From positions 62,001 to 126,000 of the forward strand of contig RAZA01000005.1 of NCBI GenBank assembly GCA_003612485.1: 64,000 nt of DNA, in the 5' to 3' direction. Source of the stretch: a bacterium D16-50. GTDB taxonomy: Bacteria; Bacillota; Clostridia; Lachnospirales; Lachnospiraceae. Both the position numbers and the translations under genes were made by a program. Shown in pieces: positions 1-7,721 of the stretch (within the stretch, counting starts at the first letter, position 1; every line of letters starts with the position of its first letter). The notes under the pieces were generated by a model. That model did not search any database and was not told where the DNA came from. It was given only the letters and a program-made list of their open reading frames with translations.

Positions 1-2342
1 CAGGCACGAAGGTGGAAGGATATGAGAGAAGGGACAGGAATCTGGAGAAGATCGTCGTAGGACAGATCTCTTCGATAGAAGGACATCCCGATGCGGATAA
101 GCTTATTGTATGTCAGGTGAACATTGGCACCGATACCATACAGATCGTTACGGGAGCCCATAATGTAAAGGTAGGGGACAAGGTGCCCGTGGTCTTAGAC
201 GGAGGAAAGGTCGCAGGGGGGCATGACGGCGGTCCTCTTCCGGAGGAGGGCATCAGGATCAAGGCAGGGAAGCTGCGGGGGGTTCCCTCTCAGGGCATGA
301 TGTGCTCCATAGAGGAGCTGGGGGCTGACAGAAGCATGTATCCGGAGGCTCCGGAGGAGGGCATCTATATATTTGAAGAGGATGCTCAGGTAGGGGCTGA
401 TGCGGTGGAGCTGCTGGGGCTTCACGACACGGTGTTTGAATATGAAATCACCAGCAACCGGGTGGACTGCTACAGCGTGCTGGGAATCGCCAGAGAAGCG
501 GCGGCTACCTTCAGGAAGCCCTTTGTGCCTCCCCTTGTGAATGTGACAGGAAATCAGGAGGATGTTCATGATTATGTCAGCGTGGAGGTACAGGATCCGG
601 AGCTTTGCCCCCGGTACTGTGCAAGGGTCTGCAAGAACATCAAGCTGGGGCCTTCGCCGGAGTGGATGAGGAAGAGGCTTGCCGCCAGCGGCATCCGTCC
701 CATCAATAATCTGGTGGACATCACCAATTACGTGATGGAGGAGTATGGGCAGCCTATGCATGCCTTTGATCTGGACACCATCGCCGGGCATAGGATTGTG
801 GTGCGCCGGGCGAAGGAGGGAGACCGGTTCCAGACCTTGGACGGCCAGCTGCGCAAGCTGGACAGTCAGGTGCTGATGATCTGCGACGGGGAAAAAGAGG
901 TGGCCGTGGCCGGGATCATGGGGGGAGAAAATTCCAAGATCACGGAAAATGTGCATACGGTTCTGCTGGAGTCCGCCGTTTTCAACGGACCCAATGTACG
1001 AAAGTCCTCCAAGAGAATCGGCCTGAGGACGGATTCTTCGGGCAAGTTCGAGAAGGGGCTGGAACCCCACAATGCGGAGGACGCCATAAACCGCGCCTGC
1101 CAGCTCATTGAGGAGCTGGGCTGCGGAGAGGTGGTAGGGGGCATGGTGGACGTGGCCCAGCCTATGCCTGAGAGAAAAAGACTTCCTTTCAAGCCGGAAA
1201 AATACAACCGCCTTCTGGGAACTCAGATACCTGAGGGAGAGATGCTGGAGATGCTGCGTCGGATTCAGGTGGAGGCGAAGGCTTCGGAGCAGGGCACAGA
1301 GCTGGTGATTCCTTATTTCCGGCAGGACCTGAACTGTGATGCGGATATAGCGGAGGAAGTAGCCAGATTCTACGGCTATGACAAGATTCCCACCACTCTG
1401 CCTTCGGGCGAGGCCACGGCAGGCAAGCTCTCTTATAAGCTGCGGATAGAGCAGAAGGCCAGAGACATGGCGGAATACTGCGGATTCTCTCAGGGTATGA
1501 GCTATTCCTTTGAAAGCCCCAAGGTGTTTGACAAGCTATTGCTTTCCGAGGATGACAAGCTGCGTCAGGCAGTCACCATCGCAAATCCCCTGGGAGAGGA
1601 TTTCTCCATCATGAGAACCACGCCTCTCAACGGAATGCTGACCAGTCTGGCAGTGAACTATAACCGCAGGAACAAGGATGTAAAGCTCTACGAGCTGGAG
1701 AATGTGTATCTGCCGGAATCTCTGCCTCTCACGGAGCTTCCCCACGAGCGTATGCAGTTTGTGCTGGGATTCTACGGAGAAGGAGATTTCTTCACTATGA
1801 AAGGCGTGGTGGAGGAATTCTTCGGAAGCGTAGGCATGGCCAAGAGACCGCAGTACGACCCTCAGGCAGGAAAGCCCTTCCTGCATCCCGGCCGGCAGGC
1901 GAATATCAAATATGAGGGAAGTGTTGTAGGATATCTGGGAGAGATCCATCCGGAGGTAAGGGATCATTATGAGATAGGCGATAGAGTCTATGTGGCCGTG
2001 CTGGACATGCCGAGCCTGATCCCCTTCACCACCTTCGACAGAAAATATGAAGGCATCGCAAAGTATCCTGCCGTGGGCAGGGACATCAGTATGGTGGTGC
2101 CCAAGGAGGTTTTAGCGGGAGACATCGAGGGAGTGATTCTCCAGAGGGGAGGAAAGCTTCTGGAGTCCTATAAGCTGTTTGATGTGTACGAGGGGGCCCA
2201 GATTAAGGCAGGTTACAAGTCTGTGGCATATTCCATTACCTTCCGGGCCAAGGACAGAACCTTAGAAGACAGCGATATAAATGCTGTCATGAAGAAGATT
2301 CTGAACGGTTTGGAGCAGCTGGGAATCGAACTGAGACAGTAG
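1..2342 (+). CDS. pheT: Phenylalanine-tRNA ligase beta subunit (5' end outside window)
   Basis: Beta subunit of the cytoplasmic (alpha-beta)2 phenylalanyl-tRNA synthetase, which charges tRNA-Phe. The frame is open to the left edge (G-T-K-V-E-G-Y-E-R just before and at a GTG at 12). In the family this motif lies about 35-40 residues inside the protein, so the GTG is not the start and the true start lies upstream. Visible parts in order: the EMAP-like tRNA-binding domain (VVGQISSIEGHPDADKL onward, about visible residues 14-130), the B3/B4 core with the editing site (about 200-380), the B5 domain, a catalytic-like core with RTTPLNGMLTSL, and a C-terminal FDX-ACB domain (KYPAVGRDISMVVP to the end). 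pheS is expected just upstream. The stop is only 8 nt before a tandem repeat array. Confidence 0.97.
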   Translation, partial: GTKVEGYERRDRNLEKIVVGQISSIEGHPDADKLIVCQVNIGTDTIQIVTGAHNVKVGDKVPVVLDGGKVAGGHDGGPLPEEGIRIKAGKLRGVPSQGMMCSIEELGADRSMYPEAPEEGIYIFEEDAQVGADAVELLGLHDTVFEYEITSNRVDCYSVLGIAREAAATFRKPFVPPLVNVTGNQEDVHDYVSVEVQDPELCPRYCARVCKNIKLGPSPEWMRKRLAASGIRPINNLVDITNYVMEEYGQPMHAFDLDTIAGHRIVVRRAKEGDRFQTLDGQLRKLDSQVLMICDGEKEVAVAGIMGGENSKITENVHTVLLESAVFNGPNVRKSSKRIGLRTDSSGKFEKGLEPHNAEDAINRACQLIEELGCGEVVGGMVDVAQPMPERKRLPFKPEKYNRLLGTQIPEGEMLEMLRRIQVEAKASEQGTELVIPYFRQDLNCDADIAEEVARFYGYDKIPTTLPSGEATAGKLSYKLRIEQKARDMAEYCGFSQGMSYSFESPKVFDKLLLSEDDKLRQAVTIANPLGEDFSIMRTTPLNGMLTSLAVNYNRRNKDVKLYELENVYLPESLPLTELPHERMQFVLGFYGEGDFFTMKGVVEEFFGSVGMAKRPQYDPQAGKPFLHPGRQANIKYEGSVVGYLGEIHPEVRDHYEIGDRVYVAVLDMPSLIPFTTFDRKYEGIAKYPAVGRDISMVVPKEVLAGDIEGVILQRGGKLLESYKLFDVYEGAQIKAGYKSVAYSITFRAKDRTLEDSDINAVMKKILNGLEQLGIELRQ

Positions 2343-2350
2343 AGGCATGG

Positions 2351-2702
2351 GGCGCTGGAGCGTAGAGTCGGAACTGGAATAGAACAGACTCGAAGCGTAA
2401 AGCGCCGGGAAGGATGTCATGACGAAGAATGAGTCAGGAAATCCTTCCTGAAGATAGGCGCTGGAGCGTAGAGTCGGAACTGGAATAGAACAGACTCGAA
2501 GCGTAAAGCGCCGGGAAGGATGTCATGACGAAGAATGAGTCAGGAAATCCTTCCTGAAGATAGGCGCTGGAGCGTAGAGTCGGAACTGGAATAGAACAGA
2601 CTCGAAGCGTAAAGCGCCGGGAAGGATGTCATGACGAAGAATGAGTCAGGAAATCCTTCCTGAAGATAGGCGCTGGAGCGTAGAGTCGGAACTGGAATAG
2701 AA
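2351..2702 (+). repeat. Structured tandem intergenic repeat, 3 units plus a half-unit
   Basis: Three identical 106-nt units start at 2351, 2457 and 2563. A fourth, truncated copy (2669-2702) stops in the middle of the first hairpin and runs into the AGGAGG ribosome site (2708-2713) of the next gene. Each unit can fold into two hairpins. Hairpin I pairs GGCGCT (2351-2356) with AGCGCC (2401-2406) and GAGTC (2365-2369) with GACTC (2387-2391) around a purine-rich internal loop. Hairpin II pairs GGAAGGAT (2408-2415) with ATCCTTCC (2441-2448), with an inner TGAC/GTCA helix. No convincing ORF is present and the array fills the whole gap between the two genes. A related array lies at 60429-60562. It is not a CRISPR array because there are no unique spacers. 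Confidence 0.93.
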
Positions 2703-2721
2703 AAAATAGGAGGACAAGACA

Positions 2722-4155
2722 ATGGAAAGAAAGAACGCATGGGAGACTTATGACGAAGGGCAGCTGGAGGGTCTGGAAAAGCTGAACCGGGAGTATCGGG
2801 AGTTTCTGGACAACAGCAAGACGGAGAGAGAGTGCATCGATACCATCGTCAACACCATCGAGGCAGAAGGGTATCAGGAGCTGGAGGGACTGATGGAGTC
2901 CGGCAGGAAGCTGCAGGAGGGAGACAAGGTCTACAGCGTATGGATGAATAAGTCCATAGTGATGTTCCAGATGGGCAAAAAGCCCATGACGGAAGGGCTG
3001 AACATTCTGGGGGCCCATATCGACAGCCCCAGACTGGACGTGAAGCAGAATCCCCTCTATGAGGACGGAGGCATGGCCTATCTGGACACCCATTACTACG
3101 GCGGAGTAAAGAAGTATCAGTGGGTCACTCTGCCTCTGGCCATCCATGGCGTGGTGGTAAAGAAAGACGGAACCACAGTGGAGCTGAACGTGGGAGAGAA
3201 TGATGATGATCCGGTATTTTTTGTGTCGGATCTGCTGATCCATCTGGCAGGAGAGCAGCTGAAGAAGGATGCGGCCAGAGTGATAGAGGGAGAGGCGCTG
3301 GATCTGATCGTGGGCAGCAGGCCTATTTCTATCAAGGGAGACGCCGAGAACAAAACGGACGAGAAGGAAGAAAAGAAGGAAAAGGCTAAGGAAGCGGTGA
3401 AGGCCGGGATTCTCGACATATTGAAGAAGACTTACGACATGGAAGAGGAGGACTTCCTCTCTGCGGAGCTGGAGATCGTGCCTGCAGGAAAGGCCAGAGA
3501 GGCGGGCTTCGACCGCAGTATGATTCTGGCTTACGGTCAGGACGACAGGGTATGCGCCTTCACGTCCATGCGGGCCATGTTGGACATGAAGCAGACGGAC
3601 AGAACGCTGTGCTGTATCCTTGTGGACAAGGAGGAGATCGGCTCTGTGGGAGCAACGGGTATGCAGTCAAGATTCTTTGAGAACGCCGTGGCGGAGCTGA
3701 TGAACCTGAACGGCGAGTACAGCGAGCTGAATCTGAGGAGATGCCTCTCCCGCAGCTGCATGCTGTCCTCCGACGTGAGCGCAGGCTTCGACCCCACCTT
3801 TGCGTCCTGCTTCGAGAAGAAGAACGCCGCTTTCATGGGAAAAGGAATGGTCTTCAACAAATTCACAGGCTCCAGAGGAAAGTCCGGGTCCAACGATGCC
3901 AATGCGGAATATATGGCCCACCTGCGCAGGATTCTGGATGAAAAGAAGGTGGTTTACCAGACGGCCGAGCTTGGCAAGGTGGACGTAGGCGGCGGCGGAA
4001 CCATTGCCTATATCCTTGCGCTGTATGGTATGAACGTGATTGACAGCGGCGTGGCGGTGCTGAACATGCATGCTCCCTGGGAGGCTACCAGCAAGGCGGA
4101 TGTATATGAGACCTATCGGGGCTATATGGCGTTTGCGGAGGGAGCGGCGCTGTAG
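2722..4155 (+). CDS. M18 family aminopeptidase
   Basis: Cytosolic zinc aminopeptidase of family M18 (aspartyl aminopeptidase type), which removes N-terminal residues, often acidic ones, from peptides. Its 477 residues match the family length. Visible metal and catalytic signatures are [10 protein letters not shown] (about residues 97-106, His and Asp ligands), [13 protein letters not shown] (about 301-313, the Glu-Glu pair), [12 protein letters not shown] (about 390) and NMHAPWE (about 447, last His ligand). A Lys/Glu-rich insertion (about 215-230) precedes the C-terminal half. The start has a strong AGGAGG site 8 nt upstream, placed directly after the half-unit of the structured repeat, so translation may be influenced by that RNA. 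Substrate preference cannot be read from sequence. Confidence 0.95.
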   Translation: MERKNAWETYDEGQLEGLEKLNREYREFLDNSKTERECIDTIVNTIEAEGYQELEGLMESGRKLQEGDKVYSVWMNKSIVMFQMGKKPMTEGLNILGAHIDSPRLDVKQNPLYEDGGMAYLDTHYYGGVKKYQWVTLPLAIHGVVVKKDGTTVELNVGENDDDPVFFVSDLLIHLAGEQLKKDAARVIEGEALDLIVGSRPISIKGDAENKTDEKEEKKEKAKEAVKAGILDILKKTYDMEEEDFLSAELEIVPAGKAREAGFDRSMILAYGQDDRVCAFTSMRAMLDMKQTDRTLCCILVDKEEIGSVGATGMQSRFFENAVAELMNLNGEYSELNLRRCLSRSCMLSSDVSAGFDPTFASCFEKKNAAFMGKGMVFNKFTGSRGKSGSNDANAEYMAHLRRILDEKKVVYQTAELGKVDVGGGGTIAYILALYGMNVIDSGVAVLNMHAPWEATSKADVYETYRGYMAFAEGAAL

Positions 4156-4187
4156 AGGGAAGCTTCGGGGCGGATTCAGGTAAAACA

Positions 4188-5228
4188 ATGGATATGACAA
4201 CGCTTAAGAAAAAGGATTTCTATTTTGACCTGCCCAAGGAACTGATCGCACAGGATCCGCTGGAGGACAGAGCTTCCTCCAGACTGCTTGTGCTGGATAA
4301 GGACACCGGGGCAGTGTCCCATCATGTATTCCGGGAGGTGGCGGACTATCTGCGGCCCGGAGACTGTCTGGTGCTCAACGATACCAAGGTCATTCCGGCC
4401 AGACTGCTGGGGCAGCGGGAGGGCACGGGGGCTCATGTGGAGGTTCTGCTGCTGAAACGGCTGGAGAGCGATGTGTGGGAGGCTCTGGTAAGGCCCGGAA
4501 AAAAATGCCGGCCGGGCACCGGTCTTACCTTCGGGGACGGCCTGCTGAAGGCACAGGTTCTGGAGACGGGGGAGGAGGGCAGCCGCCTGATACGCTTTTT
4601 TTATGAGGGTATTTTCGAGGAGGTGCTGGACCGGCTGGGAGAGATGCCTCTGCCGCCCTATATCACCCACAAGCTGGAGGATAAGAACCGCTATCAGACG
4701 GTCTATGCGAAATATGAGGGTTCTGCTGCTGCGCCTACGGCAGGCCTTCACTTTACGCAGGAACTGCTGGAACAGATCAGGGAAAAGGGCGTGGAGATTG
4801 TGTCTGTGACCCTTCATGTGGGGCTTGGGACGTTTCGCCCGGTGAAGGAGGAGAACGTGCTGGACCATCATATGCATTCGGAGCACTATCAGGTGTCTTT
4901 GGAGGCTGCGGAGAAGATCAACCGGGCCAGAGAGGCAGGGGGCCGCATTATCTGTGTGGGAACCACCAGCTGCCGGACCTTGGAGAGCGCTGCGGACGAG
5001 GAGGGAAAAGTGCGTCCCGGAAGCGGAGACACGGACATCTTTATTTATCCGGGATACCGTTTCAAAGTACTGGACGCCTTGATCACGAACTTTCATCTGC
5101 CGGAGTCAACGCTGGTGATGCTGGTATCCGCTCTGGCAGGAAGAGAACAAGTGCTGGAGGCCTATGAGGAGGCCGTTCGGGAGAGATACAGATTCTTCAG
5201 CTTTGGGGATGCGATGATTGTAGTGTAA
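4188..5228 (+). CDS. queA: tRNA preQ1(34) S-adenosylmethionine ribosyltransferase-isomerase
   Basis: QueA transfers and isomerises the ribosyl group of S-adenosylmethionine onto preQ1 at the wobble position of tRNAs with GUN anticodons, giving epoxyqueuosine. The 346-residue length is standard. Recognisable blocks are [15 protein letters not shown] at the N-terminus, [22 protein letters not shown] (about 62-76), the APTAGLHFT block (about 182) and [15 protein letters not shown] (about 205-219). It starts 32 nt after the M18 aminopeptidase gene, so co-transcription is likely. A second in-frame ATG two codons later is an alternative start. tgt, the usual partner, is not in this window. Confidence 0.97.
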   Translation: MDMTTLKKKDFYFDLPKELIAQDPLEDRASSRLLVLDKDTGAVSHHVFREVADYLRPGDCLVLNDTKVIPARLLGQREGTGAHVEVLLLKRLESDVWEALVRPGKKCRPGTGLTFGDGLLKAQVLETGEEGSRLIRFFYEGIFEEVLDRLGEMPLPPYITHKLEDKNRYQTVYAKYEGSAAAPTAGLHFTQELLEQIREKGVEIVSVTLHVGLGTFRPVKEENVLDHHMHSEHYQVSLEAAEKINRAREAGGRIICVGTTSCRTLESAADEEGKVRPGSGDTDIFIYPGYRFKVLDALITNFHLPESTLVMLVSALAGREQVLEAYEEAVRERYRFFSFGDAMIVV

Positions 5229-5278
5229 TTTTAAGTAATCCTTGTGAATTTCTGACCCCATTCGTCTATATTTTTTTC

Positions 5279-5307
5279 TTGTGATGTCGCGAAAGAAATG
5301 ATATACT
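5279..5307 (+). promoter_or_regulatory. Sigma-A-type promoter for the PilZ gene
   Basis: TTGTGA (5279-5284) and TATACT (5302-5307) are separated by exactly 17 nt and lie about 50 nt before the PilZ start. This suggests a transcription start independent of queA. Confidence 0.6.
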
Positions 5308-5356
5308 TGTATCATTCCAAGGCGGGGGCCGCCATGAGCAAAGAGAGGTAGGAATT

Positions 5357-5692
5357 ATGATGCAGGACAGAAGGAAAAACAAAAGGACCGATATGCCGTC
5401 AAAGCTGGTGATCAAGAGGCTGGACGGGAATGGCGGGAATGAGGTAGCTATCAATATTTCGGATATTTCCAAGACCGGTATCGGCTTCGAGTGCAAGGAA
5501 GCGCTGCAGATCGGGGAAGTATACGAGGCTTACCTGACTATATGGACAAAAGAGGTGATCCATTCTTTTCTGCAGATTGTGAGGATCGAGCTGGCGACAG
5601 ACGGATATTACGGATACGGTGCGATCTTCATCGGGATGCCGGAGATGGACATCTCCAGAATAGAGGTGTACCAGACGGTGACGGGCGAATGA
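5357..5692 (+). CDS. PilZ domain protein (candidate c-di-GMP binder)
   Basis: Small 111-residue single-domain protein. The two c-di-GMP contact motifs of PilZ domains are visible: an Arg-rich RRKNKR near the N-terminus (RxxxR) and DISKTGIGF (D/N-x-S-x-x-G) at about residues 36-44. No membrane segment, signal peptide or output domain is seen, so it probably works as a soluble adaptor whose partner is unknown. It has its own promoter-like sequence. The VanZ-like gene follows 79 nt downstream. No diguanylate cyclase or phosphodiesterase lies in the window. The family call is firm; ligand binding is inferred from the motifs. Confidence 0.85.
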   Translation: MMQDRRKNKRTDMPSKLVIKRLDGNGGNEVAINISDISKTGIGFECKEALQIGEVYEAYLTIWTKEVIHSFLQIVRIELATDGYYGYGAIFIGMPEMDISRIEVYQTVTGE

Positions 5693-5771
5693 TAAGGACA
5701 ATGCAGGATACACTTTGACGTAAGAAGCCGCTGAGGCAGGCCCAATGCCGTAGGCGTGCGGAGGAGTCGGC

Positions 5772-6344
5772 GTGAGAGACACGGTTTTTTTCAGGAAATG
5801 TTCGTGGAGGCGGATTATAATGACGGCAGTTCTGGCGGTTTTGCTGGGACTGCTGTATTTCATGATATTCGGATTTTCCGCCCAGAATGCGGAGGAGTCC
5901 GGCTCTCTGAGCCTCCGGGTGTCAGGGAAGTTTGCCGAGATCTACAATTCTCTCTCGGGAGAGCGTATGAGCCGGGAGGATCTGGGCAGGCTGGCGGAGG
6001 GTATGGAGCATTCGGTGAGAAAGCTGGCCCATTTCGCGGAATATGCATGTATGGGAGTTTTGGTATATGGGCTGCTTTGTCAGTGGATGGAGAAGGGGAG
6101 AAGGAGATGCATGCTGACGGCGGCGTGGGTGTTTTTGTCCGCCGCAGGGGATGAGCTGCATCAGTATTTCGTCCCGGGGAGATATGCCAGCTTTCTGGAC
6201 GTGCTGCTGGACACCTGGGGCGGAGTGTGCGGAATGCTGTTTTGCATTCTCACGGTCTGGCTCTGCGGAAAGTGGGCCGGCAGAAGGGGCGCAAATCGGG
6301 GAGACGCCCCTGAGACGGACGGATCTGGTCAGGAGCGCATATGA
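5772..6344 (+). CDS. VanZ-like family membrane protein
   Basis: 190-residue membrane protein with a GTG start 5 nt after a GAGGAG ribosome site. VanZ-like landmarks are FSAQNAEESG after the first hydrophobic segment, RKLAHFAEYACMG (about 84-96), and DELHQYFVPGRYASFLDVLLD (about 127 onward). Predicted membrane segments are at about 16-35, 92-108, 113-128 and 145-165. VanZ family members have been linked to teicoplanin resistance in one transposon, but most chromosomal copies have no assigned role. The last 16 nt overlap the 3' end of the convergent tyrA gene, with no terminator between them. Confidence 0.85.
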   Translation: MRDTVFFRKCSWRRIIMTAVLAVLLGLLYFMIFGFSAQNAEESGSLSLRVSGKFAEIYNSLSGERMSREDLGRLAEGMEHSVRKLAHFAEYACMGVLVYGLLCQWMEKGRRRCMLTAAWVFLSAAGDELHQYFVPGRYASFLDVLLDTWGGVCGMLFCILTVWLCGKWAGRRGANRGDAPETDGSGQERI

Positions 6345-7429
6345 GGTCTATAGCCTGCGGCAGTCAGAACGACGGCCGCTTTTTTCATGGAATTTTCGTC
6401 GTGAAATTCCAGACGAAGCACGCCGTCCTCGGACTCCCGGTTGTGGGTGATGCCGATATTCTTGATGCTGAGGCCCTGCTCTGCCAGCAGGGCGGTGATA
6501 TGGGCCAGAGCCCCGGACTTGTCCGCAATGTCTATATACATATCATAGGAGCGCTTGATGGGGCCGCTGGAAGCGGCAATAAAGGAGTCCCTATATATGC
6601 GGGCGTTCTCAAATTCATCGAAAAGGGCTTCGCCGCATCGGCGGTCCAGCTTGTCCTTGAACAAGGTCAGGGAACGGATATAGTCCGACAGCAGAGAGGA
6701 GATGTTCTCCGGGTTGGACAGACAGATCTGCTGCCACATCAGGGCGGAAGAAGAGGCGATCCGTGTGATGTCCCGGAAGCCTCCGGCTGCCACCATTTTC
6801 ATGATGCCGTCCGCAGAGTCGCTGTCCCGCACAAGATTGACCAAGGATGCGGCCACGATATGGGGCAGGTGGCTGATGGCTGCAGTCACATAGTCGTGTT
6901 CCTGACAGTCAAGGATCAGGGGGATGGCGCCCATGCCGGCTACCAGCCTGCGGAAAGCATCCAGCTTTTCCTCAGGGACGGAAGGGGTTGGGGTGAGGAT
7001 ATAGTAGGCGTTTTCCAGCAGAGTGGCCTTGGAATTGGCATAGCCTATGCGCTCGCTGCCGGCCATAGGGTGTCCGCCTATGAATCTATCGTCAAGACCT
7101 GCCTCATGTACGGCCTTATGGATGGGAGATTTCACGCTGCCCACGTCTGTGAGCAGGCATTTAGGCCCTATGATTTTTCGGACGGCGTCCAGATTTTTGT
7201 CGTTTCTCTGCACGGGAGCGCAGAGAAAAATATAGCTGCAGCGGGAAAATCGAACGTCTATGGCAGGGGCAGCCTCATTGACTACACCCTCCCTCAGTGC
7301 CAGAGAGAGGGCTTTTTCGTTGATGTCGTAGGCAATGATTTCCGCGTCGGGGACGGATGCCCGGAGCGCCTTGGCGATGGAACCTCCTATCAGGCCCAGA
7401 CCGATGAATCCGAAGATGGAGCTGGTCAT
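6329..7429 (-). CDS. tyrA: Prephenate dehydrogenase with C-terminal ACT domain
   Basis: Oxidatively decarboxylates prephenate to 4-hydroxyphenylpyruvate with NAD+ in tyrosine synthesis. 366 residues: an N-terminal Rossmann fold with GLGLIGGS (about 10-17), the substrate region GGHPMAGSE (about 118-126), a helical dimerisation domain with SHLPHIVAASL (about 187), and an ACT domain from about residue 295 (MYIDIADKSGALAHITALLAEQG) that normally binds an amino-acid effector, so feedback control by tyrosine is likely. The ATG follows an AGAGGT site on the minus strand. This is a lone minus-strand gene, convergent with the VanZ gene and divergent from the EF-G-like gene. Confidence 0.96.
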   Translation of the reverse strand: MTSSIFGFIGLGLIGGSIAKALRASVPDAEIIAYDINEKALSLALREGVVNEAAPAIDVRFSRCSYIFLCAPVQRNDKNLDAVRKIIGPKCLLTDVGSVKSPIHKAVHEAGLDDRFIGGHPMAGSERIGYANSKATLLENAYYILTPTPSVPEEKLDAFRRLVAGMGAIPLILDCQEHDYVTAAISHLPHIVAASLVNLVRDSDSADGIMKMVAAGGFRDITRIASSSALMWQQICLSNPENISSLLSDYIRSLTLFKDKLDRRCGEALFDEFENARIYRDSFIAASSGPIKRSYDMYIDIADKSGALAHITALLAEQGLSIKNIGITHNRESEDGVLRLEFHDENSMKKAAVVLTAAGYRPHMRS

Positions 7430-7615
7430 GATCGTACCTCTTTTCTGAAGCGGTTTTTTGCAGCGGCGTCTGCCGGCTTCCCTGTGGGGCGCAGGCCGCG
7501 CCGCTTCGCGGCAGGGACGTCCTGCCCGCAGTCGCGCTTATTTCTCCAACCATACCATTTTAAGGCCTGAAAAGCAACAGAATGAATAAATTTTTGCTCT
7601 ACACACAATATTGTC

Positions 7616-7644
7616 TTGTAAAAAATGCAGTTCTCTAGTAAAAT
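7616..7644 (+). promoter_or_regulatory. Sigma-A-type promoter for the EF-G-like gene
   Basis: TTGTAA (7616-7621), a 17-nt spacer and TAAAAT (7639-7644) lie about 80 nt before the start codon in an AT-rich stretch. The remaining divergent gap back to tyrA (7430-7600) holds a GC-rich segment with no recognisable leader motif. Confidence 0.6.
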
Positions 7645-7721
7645 AAGCATATGGGTCTTGAACAAAATTTCCTTTATCATGTCAATATGCCCAAATCACA
7701 TAAAAAATGGAGGAAAGTCAA

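Noticed and set aside
2351..2702. CRISPR-like regular repeats
   Set aside because: The whole 106-nt unit is repeated without unique spacers, and no cas genes are nearby.
2540..3243. Minus-strand ORFs over the repeat array and M18 gene
   Set aside because: They read through structured non-coding repeats or are antisense to a clear coding gene and have no family resemblance.
6341..7570. 409-codon plus-strand ORF
   Set aside because: It is the antisense shadow of tyrA, whose domains are unmistakable.
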